Part shown: positions 1 to 7,821 of the stretch, in pieces
Layout: each line of letters starts with the position of its first letter
Numbering within the stretch: the first letter of the stretch is position 1
Assembly (NCBI GenBank): GCA_947384775.1
Contig: CANDIF010000013.1
Span: forward strand, 1 to 41,590
DNA: 41,590 nt
Source of the DNA: an uncultured Clostridium sp.
GTDB lineage: Bacteria; Bacillota; Clostridia; TANB77; CAG-508
Reading direction: 5' to 3'
Position numbers and translations under genes: made by a program
Notes under the pieces: generated by a model
What the model was told of the DNA's origin: nothing
What the model saw: only the letters and a program-made list of their open reading frames with translations
Databases searched by the model: none

Positions 1-2
1 AA

Positions 3-77
3 GGCCCCGTGGTCAAGCGGTTAAGACATCGCCCTTTCACGGCGGAGACATGGGTTCGATTCCCGTCGGGGTCACCA
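3..77 (+). tRNA. tRNA-Glu (anticodon TTC)
   Basis: The sequence folds as a full cloverleaf. The acceptor arm is GGCCCCG paired with CGGGGTC, the anticodon loop is CTTTCAC with TTC at positions 34-36, and the T arm is GGGTTCGATTCCC. The CCA end is encoded. It is followed nine bases later by tRNA-Thr, so the two are probably one transcript that continues from the left of the window. Confidence 0.97.
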
Positions 78-86
78 ATAAAATAT

Positions 87-162
<76 letters not shown>

Positions 163-164
163 TT

Positions 165-207
165 ACAAAACCCTAGACTTTCAAAGGATTGTTTAGGGTT
201 TTGTTTT
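165..207 (+). terminator. Terminator of the tRNA-Glu/Thr transcript
   Basis: The arms ACAAAACCCTAGA and TTTAGGGTTTTGT form a stem of about 12 pairs with a short loop, and T-rich sequence follows. It begins three bases after the CCA of tRNA-Thr. Confidence 0.85.
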
Positions 208-268
208 ATTTTAAATTGTTATTGCGTTTGAATTAAGTTTGTGGTATAACAAAGCATGGGTGAATTAT

Positions 269-1024
269 ATGAAATTGATATCATGGAATGTAAATGGCTT
301 AAGAGCCATTTATAAAAAAGGATTCTTAGATTTTTTCAATGAAATAGATGCAGATATATTTTGCATACAAGAAACAAAAATGCAAGAAGGACAGATAGAA
401 TTAGATTTACCAGAATATGAACAATATTTTAATTCAGCAGAAAGAAAGGGCTATTCAGGAACAGCAATATTTACAAAAATAAAACCAGAAAAAGTAACAT
501 ATGGAATAGGAATAGAAAAGCATGATAAAGAAGGAAGAGTAATAACATTAGAATTTAAAAAATTCTATTTTGTAGGATGCTATACACCAAATTCTGGAAG
601 AGACTTGGCAAGACTAGGATATAGAATGGAATGGGAAGAAGATTTTAAAGAATATCTAAAAAAATTAAACAAAAATAAGCCAGTAATTCTATGTGGAGAC
701 TTAAATGTAGCACATAAAGAAATAGATTTAAAGAATCCAAAAACAAATAGAAAAAATGCAGGATTTACAGATGAAGAAAGAAACAAAATGACGAAACTGC
801 AAGAAGCAGGATTCACAGATACTTATAGAAAATTATACCCAAATAGAGAAAATGCATATACATGGTGGTCATATATGGGAAGAGCAAGAGAAAAAAATGT
901 AGGCTGGAGAATAGACTATTTTTTGACATCTGAGAAAATAAATAGTAAAATAAAAGAAACATATATATATGACAAAATAATGGGAAGTGATCATTGCCCA
1001 ATAGGATTAGACATAGATATATAA
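269..1024 (+). CDS. xthA: Exodeoxyribonuclease III / AP endonuclease
   Basis: This 251-aa protein is a member of the exonuclease III (EEP) family that cleaves abasic sites and 3' blocks in base excision repair. Visible family motifs are WNVNGLRA at the N terminus (N7), IQETK (catalytic E35), GCYTPNSGRD, GDLNVAHKEID (catalytic Asp and Asn), WRIDYF and the C-terminal SDHCPIGLD containing the catalytic His. I chose the ATG at 269 because the protein then begins MKLISWN as in the family. The longer reading from a TTG at 239 adds ten residues without homology. The only ribosome-binding candidate is a weak GGGTGA. A second repair nuclease, nth, lies at 33497. Confidence 0.95.
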   Translation: MKLISWNVNGLRAIYKKGFLDFFNEIDADIFCIQETKMQEGQIELDLPEYEQYFNSAERKGYSGTAIFTKIKPEKVTYGIGIEKHDKEGRVITLEFKKFYFVGCYTPNSGRDLARLGYRMEWEEDFKEYLKKLNKNKPVILCGDLNVAHKEIDLKNPKTNRKNAGFTDEERNKMTKLQEAGFTDTYRKLYPNRENAYTWWSYMGRAREKNVGWRIDYFLTSEKINSKIKETYIYDKIMGSDHCPIGLDIDI

Positions 1025-1043
1025 TCAAAAGGAGAGATATATT

Positions 1044-2171
1044 ATGAGAAGAGAAAAAAACGAAATGAAAAAGACTCATTGGTTTATCTTAGCAGTAGCT
1101 TTAATTGTAGTATATATGGTATTAAAGAATTTAGGAGGAGTATCGAAATGGATTTCAGGCTTGTTAAGTGTACTTGGACCATTTCTTATGGCAGTATTGG
1201 TTGCATATCTATTATACATCCCATGTAGAAAAGTTGAAAAATTATTCAAAAAGAGTAAACTATTTAAAAAGAGAGCAAGAGTATTGTCAGTGCTATTTAT
1301 ATATATTATAGCGGTACTACTTATTGTATTATTAATAAAAACAGTAATACCAACAGTAACAGAAAGTGTAATAGACTTAACAAAAAACATCCCATCATAT
1401 TATGATATGGCAATAGAATATGTAGAAGAAATTCCAGAGGATAGTATAATTAGTAGAGAAACAGTTGAAGGAATTATAGGTAAAATTCAAAATATAAAAA
1501 TAGAAGAAATTCTCACACTGGATAATATTAGCATGTATATAGAAAAAGCTGTAGGACTAGCAAGTGGAGTATTTAATATTGTAGTTACAATAATAGTTTC
1601 AGTATATATTCTACTAGAAAGAACAGAAATATTAACATACTTAAGAAGATTGACTAAAGCAATGTTTCCACAAGAAACATATAGAAGAATTGATAGATAT
1701 TTTATAAAAGGAAATACAATATTTTTTAAATATGTATCAAGCCAAGTATTAGATGCAATTATAGTAGGAATAATTATGACAATAGCATTAACAATAATGA
1801 AAGTAAAATATGCAGTATTATTGGGAACAATGATAGGACTATTCAACTTAATTCCATTCTTTGGTGCAATTATAGCAGTAGCACTAGCAGCATTAATAAC
1901 ATTATTTACAGGTGGAATTACTCAAGCACTATGGGTAATTGCAGTATTAGTAATACTACAACAAATTGATGCAAACATATTAAACCCAAAAATAGTAGGA
2001 GATGCGTTAGAAATAAGTAAAATATTAATAATCCTATCAGTAACAGTTGCAGGAGCATATTTTGGAATATTAGGAATGTTCTTAGGAGTACCAATAGTTG
2101 CAGTAATAAAAATGATGATAGATGATTATATAGAAAACAATGAAGAACAAACAACAAAAGAATTATCTTGA
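1044..2171 (+). CDS. AI-2E family transporter (PerM-like permease)
   Basis: The 375-aa product is highly hydrophobic, with about eight predicted membrane segments, paired N-terminal helices, a soluble loop (roughly residues 110-170) and a C-terminal helix cluster. The region around residues 225-345 (GLFNLIPFFGAIIA, QQIDANILNPKIVGD, LGMFLGVPIVAVIK) is the signature of the PF01594 AI-2E/PerM family. Members have been linked to export of autoinducer-2 or other solutes and to Na+/H+ exchange, so the substrate here is unknown. A good AAGGAG lies 8 bases before ATG 1044. It starts 20 bases after xthA and ends at a strong terminator. Confidence 0.9.
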   Translation: MRREKNEMKKTHWFILAVALIVVYMVLKNLGGVSKWISGLLSVLGPFLMAVLVAYLLYIPCRKVEKLFKKSKLFKKRARVLSVLFIYIIAVLLIVLLIKTVIPTVTESVIDLTKNIPSYYDMAIEYVEEIPEDSIISRETVEGIIGKIQNIKIEEILTLDNISMYIEKAVGLASGVFNIVVTIIVSVYILLERTEILTYLRRLTKAMFPQETYRRIDRYFIKGNTIFFKYVSSQVLDAIIVGIIMTIALTIMKVKYAVLLGTMIGLFNLIPFFGAIIAVALAALITLFTGGITQALWVIAVLVILQQIDANILNPKIVGDALEISKILIILSVTVAGAYFGILGMFLGVPIVAVIKMMIDDYIENNEEQTTKELS

Positions 2172-2215
2172 CAAATAAAATAAATAAATATATAATTGCT
2201 CCATAAAAGAGCAAA

Positions 2216-2246
2216 AAAACCTCTTTTGCAAAAAGAGGTTTTTTAA
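2216..2246 (+). terminator. Rho-independent terminator
   Basis: AAACCTCTTTT and AAAAGAGGTTT pair with a three-base GCA loop and are followed by TTTT. It closes the xthA-permease transcript. Confidence 0.92.
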
Positions 2247-2290
2247 TAAACATTTGACACAGCATAAAATCGCTCGGAATGGAGGTTTTT

Positions 2291-3175
2291 ATGAAAAAAG
2301 CAAAAAAGATAACAATGATGATAGGAACAGCTACAATCATATTAAGTACAACAATACTGGCACAAACAGGAACTGTAAATGCACCAAGTGGGCTAGTATT
2401 AAGAGGTGAGCCAGAAAAAGGTGGCTCAATAATAACAACAGTAGAAGATGATACAAAAGTGGAAATAATAGAAAAAAGTGGCGATTGGTATAAAGTTAAA
2501 TATGATGGTGATGAAGGATACCTATTTGCAGAATATGTAAAAGTAGAAGAAACAGAAACACCTTCTACAAATTTAGCTCCAAACACAACTACTGAAAATC
2601 CAGCTACGAATGAAACTCCAAATACAACTACTGAAAAACCAATAGAAAATACAAATACACAAGTAGAAGTGCCAGAAGTAGCAGTAGGAACAAGCACACA
2701 AATAAAAAATGAAGCTAAAATTTATATAATGCCACTTATTTCATCAACACCAATAGGCACAATTGCAGTAGGAACAACAATTACAGTAGAAAAGACAATA
2801 ACAAATTGGAGTTATGTAAAAGATGGAACAAATGAGGGATGGATAAGAACATATCTAATAAATGGAGAAGTAAAATCAGTAAATCAAGTAACTCCAGAGC
2901 AACCAGAACAACCTACAGATACTAAAAAACCAGATACACCGCCAACAAACAATACGCAGGAAACGCCAATAGCAAAAAAAGGTGTAGTAAATGTTGACTT
3001 TGCAAATGTAAGAAAAGAAGCTTCACAAACATCAGAAGTTGTTACAACATTAGCAAGAGGAGCAGATATTGAAATAAATGCAGAAACAGAAGAATGGTAC
3101 AAAATAACATATACAGGAACAGATGAATCTGTATATGAAGGATATATTGCAAAAAGACTTGTAAAAACAGAATAG
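2291..3175 (+). CDS. Secreted protein with three bacterial SH3 domains
   Basis: The 294-aa product has a signal peptide (KKAKK, then a hydrophobic stretch ending near TILAQT). It carries three SH3-type repeats, at about residues 30-82 (APSGLVLRGEPEKGG...VKYDGDEGYLFAEYV), 135-195 (a more diverged copy) and 235-293 (VDFANVRKEASQTSEV...YEGYIAKRLV). Thr/Pro/Asn-rich linkers separate them. Bacterial SH3 domains bind cell wall peptides, so a wall-associated role is likely; there is no catalytic domain. ATG 2291 is preceded by GGAGG at 2281. An in-frame upstream ATG at 2279 overlaps that ribosome-binding site and is unlikely. The gene ends one base before comEC and may be cotranscribed with it. Confidence 0.85.
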   Translation: MKKAKKITMMIGTATIILSTTILAQTGTVNAPSGLVLRGEPEKGGSIITTVEDDTKVEIIEKSGDWYKVKYDGDEGYLFAEYVKVEETETPSTNLAPNTTTENPATNETPNTTTEKPIENTNTQVEVPEVAVGTSTQIKNEAKIYIMPLISSTPIGTIAVGTTITVEKTITNWSYVKDGTNEGWIRTYLINGEVKSVNQVTPEQPEQPTDTKKPDTPPTNNTQETPIAKKGVVNVDFANVRKEASQTSEVVTTLARGADIEINAETEEWYKITYTGTDESVYEGYIAKRLVKTE

Positions 3176-3176
3176 A

Positions 3177-5447
3177 ATGGAAGTGAAAAATATAAAGAGA
3201 CCACTGGTAGTAATTGCGATAGGAATGATAATAGGAATAATATATGGGCTATACTTAAAAATGAGTATAGTCCTATTTTTTATTTTACTTATAATTCTTA
3301 AAAGCAAAAAATATGAAAAAATAAATAGAAACAGAAAAGTGTTAATAACATTACTAATAAGTGCATTAATCTTTAACATATATGTAAATATATTAAACTA
3401 CAAGTATGAGAGATTTTATGGAGAAAGTAAAGAAACCATTGAAACAGAAGCAACAATAATAAGTAATAAAAAGGAAACTGATTATTATAATATATATACT
3501 GTAAAAACAAATAACAAAAAATTTATACTATACACCAAAAATTCAAATCTAAAATATGGAATGAAAATAAAGTTGGAAGGAGTACTTAAAAATCCAGAAA
3601 GTGCAAGAAATTACAAAGGATTTAATTATAGAGAATACCTAAAAACAAAGAAAATTTATGGTACTATAAAAAGCATTAACATAGAAATTATAAGTGAAAA
3701 TCAGATTAATTTTATAGCTATGGCAAGTAACAATGTAAGAAATCAGATAATAGGAACAGCAAATAAAATTTTACCCAATAATACTCAAGGATTATTAGTG
3801 GGAATTTTGATAGGAGAAAAGGATAATATACCAGAAGATGTAGTAAATAGTTTTAGCAAAAGCAGTTTATCACACATATTAGCAACTTCAGGAACACATA
3901 TATCATATATAATTTTAGGAATAACATATTTGTTATTAAAGAGTAAAATACCAAAAAGAACTTCATATTTTCTAATAGATTTAATTCTAATATTTTTTAT
4001 GTTCATAGTAGGATTTACAACGTCTGTTGTAAGAGCAAGTATAATGGGAATACTATTAATTTCAGGAAAGATTGTACATCGAAAACCAGATGTATTAACA
4101 TCAATGGCAATAAGTTTAATAATTACATTAACATACAATCCATTTTTGATACAGGATATTGGACTAGAACTATCTTACTTAGGAACTCTAGGAATAGTCA
4201 TATTAAATAGACCAATTAAAAACTATATTATAAATAAGTTACCTAAAATGCAAAAAGAGATTATAGAGATAGCATCAGTAACAGTATCTGCTCAAATTCT
4301 AATAATCCCAATATTAATACTAAAATTTAATACAGTTTCATTAACATTCATATTATCAAATATGCTTGCAATTCCAATAACAGGAATAATTATCTTATAT
4401 GGATATATAAATATTTTTATAGGAATTTTTGCTATAAAAGTGGCAAATAAAATGTCTATTGTTTTAAATGTCTTATTAAAAATTATAATTTCAATTTCGA
4501 ATATTGTATCTAAATTGCCGTTTTCTAAAATACTAATTCCAACACCAAATATAATATATATAACTTTATATTACTTGATAATAATTAATTTCAGAAAAAA
4601 GAAAAAGCTAATAATATTGATAATAGTGCTTATATTTGCACTAGCAATTAATATCATTTATAATCTTTTCCCAAAACAGCTAAGAATACATATAATAGAT
4701 GTAGGACAAGGAGATTCAGAATTAATAATAACACCTAAAGGAAAAAAAGTGTTAATAGATGCTGGAGAAAAAGAAAATGTATTATTAGAATATTTACTAG
4801 ATAGGAAAATAATGAAAATAGATTATGTTTTAATTTCACATTTCGATTCAGATCATTGTTATAACGTAATTCAGATAATAGAAGAACTAAAAATAGAAAA
4901 TCTGATAATTAGTAGACAAACAAAAAATACAGAATTATTTAATACAATAATAAATCTATGCAATGAAAATAGAGTAAATATAATAATAGTAGAAGCAGGA
5001 TATGAAATAGAAATTGATAAAAACATAAAACTCAAGATTTTGTGGCCAATAAAAAATGAAAATGTAATAAATTCACTAAATAATAATTCAATAGTTGCAA
5101 AATTAGAATACAATGAATTTAGCATGTTATTTACAGGTGATATAGAAGAAAAGATAGAAAATAAGCTGTTAGAAAAATATCAAAGGAACATATTAAAATC
5201 AACAGTTTTAAAAGTTGCACATCATGGTTCAGAAAGTTCAAGTAAGGAAGAGATAGTAAAACTAATATCACCTAAAATTTCAGTAATTGGAGTAGGAAAA
5301 GAGAACAAATTTGGTCATCCAAATAAAGATGTAATTAGGAGACTTAAGGAACAAAATAGTAAAATTTTTAGAACAGATTTAAATGGTGAAATAACGATAA
5401 AAGTAAATAAAAAAGGAAAAATAAAAATAAATTGTATGAATATGTAA
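3177..5447 (+). CDS. comEC: ComEC/Rec2 family DNA internalization protein
   Basis: The 756-aa protein has the three-part ComEC plan. There is an N-terminal membrane and DUF4131 region (about 1-190), a Competence-family membrane channel (about 200-480, including SSLSHILATSGTHISYI), and a C-terminal metallo-beta-lactamase-like domain (about 500-755) with IIDVGQGDSELI, SHFDSDHCYN, FTGDIE and VAHHGSESSS. ComEC carries single-stranded DNA across the membrane during natural transformation. The gene follows the SH3 gene by one base with no clear ribosome-binding site, so translational coupling is likely. No other com genes are in the window. The T4SS-like locus at 19187 is a possible but unproven partner in DNA traffic. 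Confidence 0.93.
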   Translation: MEVKNIKRPLVVIAIGMIIGIIYGLYLKMSIVLFFILLIILKSKKYEKINRNRKVLITLLISALIFNIYVNILNYKYERFYGESKETIETEATIISNKKETDYYNIYTVKTNNKKFILYTKNSNLKYGMKIKLEGVLKNPESARNYKGFNYREYLKTKKIYGTIKSINIEIISENQINFIAMASNNVRNQIIGTANKILPNNTQGLLVGILIGEKDNIPEDVVNSFSKSSLSHILATSGTHISYIILGITYLLLKSKIPKRTSYFLIDLILIFFMFIVGFTTSVVRASIMGILLISGKIVHRKPDVLTSMAISLIITLTYNPFLIQDIGLELSYLGTLGIVILNRPIKNYIINKLPKMQKEIIEIASVTVSAQILIIPILILKFNTVSLTFILSNMLAIPITGIIILYGYINIFIGIFAIKVANKMSIVLNVLLKIIISISNIVSKLPFSKILIPTPNIIYITLYYLIIINFRKKKKLIILIIVLIFALAINIIYNLFPKQLRIHIIDVGQGDSELIITPKGKKVLIDAGEKENVLLEYLLDRKIMKIDYVLISHFDSDHCYNVIQIIEELKIENLIISRQTKNTELFNTIINLCNENRVNIIIVEAGYEIEIDKNIKLKILWPIKNENVINSLNNNSIVAKLEYNEFSMLFTGDIEEKIENKLLEKYQRNILKSTVLKVAHHGSESSSKEEIVKLISPKISVIGVGKENKFGHPNKDVIRRLKEQNSKIFRTDLNGEITIKVNKKGKIKINCMNM

Positions 5448-5451
5448 AAAA

Positions 5452-6066
5452 GTGGTTAAAATATTATTGGTGATAAATTTGAAAAAATCTATTGTAATAT
5501 TGGTAATCTTAACAGTTGCTTTCAGCTTTTTTTTAGGAGTATATCTATACAAAATGGATAAAATTGAAGAAGAATTGGCTTTCGAAGCAGAATATATAAG
5601 TAATAAAGAAGAAAAAGATATTGAAGAAACAAAAAACTTATTGCAAAAAACAAGTAGCACAGAAGTAAAAATAAATCCAAATACTAAACTAATAGAAAAA
5701 ACATACTATAATGATTGTAATCATATAATACAAAAAGAAAAAGAAATAACAAAAGAAATGATAAATAAAACAAAAGAAGAATTACAAGCAGAATATATAG
5801 GCTGGGAAATACAAAAATTTACAAATGAAGAAGCGGTACTATATAAAGAGGTATATGATTTTTGCAATGAACATTATTTGCTAAAAGACAAAAATGGTTA
5901 TATATATATTTATAAACTAGATAAAAATGGAAAGGAAAAAGAATTAATAGAAAAAACAGAAATACAAACAAAATATCTAGCAGAAGCAGATTTAGAAGAA
6001 CTAAAAAAAGGAATAACAGTTTATAGTAAGAAAGATGTAAATAAAAAAATAGAGGATTTTGAGTAG
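5452..6066 (+). CDS. BofC C-terminal domain-like protein
   Basis: The product is about 195-204 aa with one N-terminal membrane anchor (IVILVILTVAFSFFLGVYLY). The C-terminal half resembles the BofC domain: KEELQAEYIGWEIQKF, a central CNEHYLLKDKNGYIYIYKL and a terminal KGITVYSKKDVNKKIEDFE. BofC is an intercompartmental regulator of the SpoIVB protease in sporulation, which fits the gpr gene at 35544. Assignment rests on pattern memory, not a search. The start is uncertain: GTG 5452 gives the longest reading, while TTG 5479 (MKKSIVI) sits just after a GGTGAT. It follows comEC by four bases and ends at a hairpin. Confidence 0.7.
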   Translation: MVKILLVINLKKSIVILVILTVAFSFFLGVYLYKMDKIEEELAFEAEYISNKEEKDIEETKNLLQKTSSTEVKINPNTKLIEKTYYNDCNHIIQKEKEITKEMINKTKEELQAEYIGWEIQKFTNEEAVLYKEVYDFCNEHYLLKDKNGYIYIYKLDKNGKEKELIEKTEIQTKYLAEADLEELKKGITVYSKKDVNKKIEDFE

Positions 6067-6070
6067 ACAT

Positions 6071-6103
6071 TTAGAGATAGGATAAAAAACAACCTATCTC
6101 TAA
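6071..6103 (+). terminator. Probable terminator after the comEC operon
   Basis: TTAGAGATAGG pairs with CCTATCTCTAA across an 11-base A-rich loop. It starts five bases after the BofC-like stop codon. The T run after it is poor. Confidence 0.6.
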
Positions 6104-6116
6104 TATTACATATTTC

Positions 6117-6239
6117 ATGAATGAGTCCAGTATTGATGTGCCTGAAGAAGAACTTGAACCCCTGTTTGGAACGATTCAGCCTGAACAGTATGAAGAGCAA
6201 GTTCAAAAGATAAAGAACCTTTATCAGCAGTATGAATGA
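6117..6239 (+). pseudogene. Small 40-aa ORF or remnant of foreign composition
   Basis: This 40-codon ORF encodes an acidic peptide (it begins MNESSIDVPEEELEPLFG and ends KNLYQQYE). Codon choice (CTG, CCT, CAG, CCC) is richer in G and C than the neighbouring genes, and there is no ribosome-binding site. I do not recognise the peptide. The stretch from 6104 to about 6300 is otherwise non-coding and could be the 3' scar of a lost or degraded acquired gene. It may not be translated. Confidence 0.3.
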
Positions 6240-6306
6240 AGGTATAAGCCTTTGATGTGAAAATGGGAAAGTTTAAGAAGTATTTTATAACGATGATAAG
6301 TTTTAC

Positions 6307-6333
6307 CAAAAAAAAAGGGGCGGCTAACGCCCC
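6307..6333 (-). terminator. Terminator of the leftward phosphodiesterase gene
   Basis: Read on the minus strand, GGGGGCGT and the complementary GCCGCCCC form a GC-rich hairpin followed by a run of about ten T. It starts some 15 bases past the stop codon of the gene at 6349. Confidence 0.92.
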
Positions 6334-6348
6334 CGCTTTATATAAGAT

Positions 6349-6879
6349 TTAATCTAAAATATTAATTTTCTTTATAATATCACCTTCGAGAGATTTTAAT
6401 ACTATATAAGTATCATCAATAATAATATAACTTTTTTTAGTTCCACCTCTAGGCTTAGAGATAGAACCAGGATTTGCGATTATATTTTTTCCAATTTTTT
6501 CTAAACTCCCAATGTGAGAATGACCAGAAATGAAAATCTTGCCACAGCTTTCCGGCAAATTATTTCTATTATAAATATGACCATGTGTTATAGTAATCGT
6601 AATATTGTTAAAAGAAATATCTCTAGTATAGGGTAAAGCAAAATTAAATAAATCATCAGCTCGTTGACTATCACAATTACCTTTAACAGCAATTATACTT
6701 CCTGCCATATTATTTAAGATTTCTGCAACTTCAAAATCTGAAGAAGATAAAAATCCATAACCAGAAAAATCTCCCAAAATAATAAGCTTATCAGCTTTTT
6801 CCTGAGAAAATCTATCAAGAGCTTTTTTTAAACAATCAATATTACCATGAATATCAGAAATGCACATTAACTTTTTCAT
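6349..6879 (-). CDS. YfcE/MJ0936-family metallophosphoesterase
   Basis: The 176-aa product is a compact calcineurin-like phosphodiesterase. The dimetal motifs are in order: SDIHGN (residues 8-13), LGDFSGYG, VKGNCDS, ITHGHIYN and SGHSHIG, followed by NPGSISKPRG. YfcE-type enzymes hydrolyse small phosphodiester substrates; the natural substrate is unknown. AGGAGG lies upstream of the ATG (plus-strand 6883-6890). The gene is monocistronic, with its own terminator. Confidence 0.9.
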   Translation of the reverse strand: MKKLMCISDIHGNIDCLKKALDRFSQEKADKLIILGDFSGYGFLSSSDFEVAEILNNMAGSIIAVKGNCDSQRADDLFNFALPYTRDISFNNITITITHGHIYNRNNLPESCGKIFISGHSHIGSLEKIGKNIIANPGSISKPRGGTKKSYIIIDDTYIVLKSLEGDIIKKINILD

Positions 6880-6942
6880 AGAGAACCTCCAAATAAATTA
6901 ATATAAAATGTTTATTTCCGTAAGGGTTTCAAGTTATAATTT

Positions 6943-7036
6943 TAGTAAATAGTGAAAAATTAATAGTGAATAGTCAATAGTACAAATGTGCTTTAGGCAC
7001 TATTAACTATTAACTATTCACCATTAACCATTCACT
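6943..7036. repeat. AT-rich palindromic repeat, family C copy 1
   Basis: The stretch is built from variants of AATAGTGAATAGTTAATAG on the left and their complement on the right, around a core GTACAAATGTGCT. The reverse complement of 18811-18912 carries the same core and arms, so these are two copies of one element in opposite orientation. This copy lies directly downstream of the leftward tRNA operon and may serve as its transcription end. Confidence 0.7.
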
Positions 7037-7059
7037 GCATTGTGTTAACAACGCACATT

Positions 7060-7135
7060 TGGTGGGCAATCGGGGGGTCGAACCCCGGACCTTCTGATTA
7101 AGAGTCAGCTGCTCTACCAACTGAGCTAATCACCC
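7060..7135 (-). tRNA. tRNA-Lys (anticodon CTT)
   Basis: On the minus strand this is a complete cloverleaf. The acceptor is GGGTGAT with ATTGCCC, the anticodon loop is CTCTTAA giving CTT, and CCA is encoded. It is the last gene of a leftward Gly-Cys-Lys tRNA operon. Confidence 0.96.
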
Positions 7136-7186
7136 AAAAATAGCAAAGCAATGATAATAATAAAATTATCATTGCCATACTGAATT

Positions 7187-7261
7187 TGGAGGCGACACCC
7201 GGATTTGAACCGGGGAATCAGAGTTTTGCAGACTCGTGCCTTACCACTTGGCTATGTCGCC
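7187..7261 (-). tRNA. tRNA-Cys (anticodon GCA)
   Basis: The minus-strand cloverleaf has acceptor GGCGACA with TGTCGCC, anticodon loop CTGCAAA giving GCA, the T73 discriminator expected for Cys and an encoded CCA. It is the middle gene of the tRNA operon. Confidence 0.97.
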
Positions 7262-7344
7262 ATATACTATATTATATGCCAATGAAATATAAAAATGAAC
7301 ACAAAATTGAAAAATTTTGTGCTTTTCTGAATCTGTGGAATCTG

Positions 7345-7420
7345 TGGAGCGGAAGACGGGGCTCAAACCCGCGACCTATGCCTTGGCAAGGCATCGCTCT
7401 ATCAACTGAGCTACTTCCGC
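7345..7420 (-). tRNA. tRNA-Gly (anticodon GCC)
   Basis: The minus-strand cloverleaf has acceptor GCGGAAG with CTTCCGC, anticodon loop TTGCCAA giving GCC, T73 and an encoded CCA. It is the first gene of the leftward tRNA operon. A second glycine tRNA (TCC) is at 18702. Confidence 0.97.
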
Positions 7421-7438
7421 AGAACGAAAAGCAATATA

Positions 7439-7467
7439 ATAATAACAAAATTACAAGTAAAAGTCAA
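7439..7467 (-). promoter_or_regulatory. Promoter of the tRNA Gly-Cys-Lys operon
   Basis: On the minus strand TTGACT (7467-7462) and TATTAT (7444-7439) are separated by 17 bases. The -10 ends about 19 bases before tRNA-Gly. Confidence 0.7.
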
Positions 7468-7507
7468 TACAAAAAAGTTAAAAAAACAACTAATTTTACA
7501 TAATTAG

Positions 7508-7536
7508 TTGAAAAAAATCATGAAATGTAGTATAAT
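7508..7536 (+). promoter_or_regulatory. Distal promoter of the adhesin gene
   Basis: TTGAAA (7508-7513) and TATAAT (7531-7536) are spaced by 17 bases. Transcription would start near 7543 and give a leader of about 280 bases before the adhesin gene. Confidence 0.65.
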
Positions 7537-7659
7537 TAAAGCGTTGGCAAAATTAACTACATATAAAAATAATAATTAATAAGAAATATACTTAAAAAAT
7601 CTATCTAAAAAAGCTTAAACAAAGGTAAAATTTTAGATATAAAAATGTAAAGAAAATGT

Positions 7660-7740
7660 AATAATTAACGAAAGAGCAAGTTAGAAGCATGAAAAAACGG
7701 CTTCCGTAAAGAGAAAAAAACAGGGGTAAAAAGTCCCCAA
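7660..7740 (+). other. Structured leader region, possible riboswitch or attenuator
   Basis: Between the two adhesin promoters lies a run with more G and C than its surroundings. It begins at TAACGAAAGAGCAAG, then a GAAGC/GCTTC hairpin (7684-7688 with 7700-7704), CCGTAAAGAG, and a GGGG/CCCC hairpin (7723-7726 with 7735-7738). The order of AAAG-GCAA, a short hairpin, a C-G-AAAG run and a GGG run loosely recalls the c-di-GMP-I (GEMM) aptamer, but key GCAAACC and ACGCAAAGC bases differ. I can support only a structured leader. Confidence 0.3.
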
Positions 7741-7750
7741 AAAGTATATA

Positions 7751-7778
7751 TTGATTTTTTTAAAAAAATATATATAAT
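7751..7778 (+). promoter_or_regulatory. Proximal promoter of the adhesin gene
   Basis: TTGATT (7751-7756) and TATAAT (7773-7778) are spaced by 16 bases. The -10 lies about 44 bases before the start codon, and a strong AAGGAGAG ribosome-binding site precedes the ATG. Confidence 0.55.
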
Positions 7779-7821
7779 AATAAATTAGTAAATATAGTGC
7801 TATTTAAGAAGGAGAGTATTT

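Noticed and set aside
7186..7503. Plus-strand ORF of 105 codons (contains SGRRGSNPRPMPWQG)
   Set aside because: It is the antisense translation of the tRNA-Cys and tRNA-Gly genes, a well-known false ORF type in protein databases.
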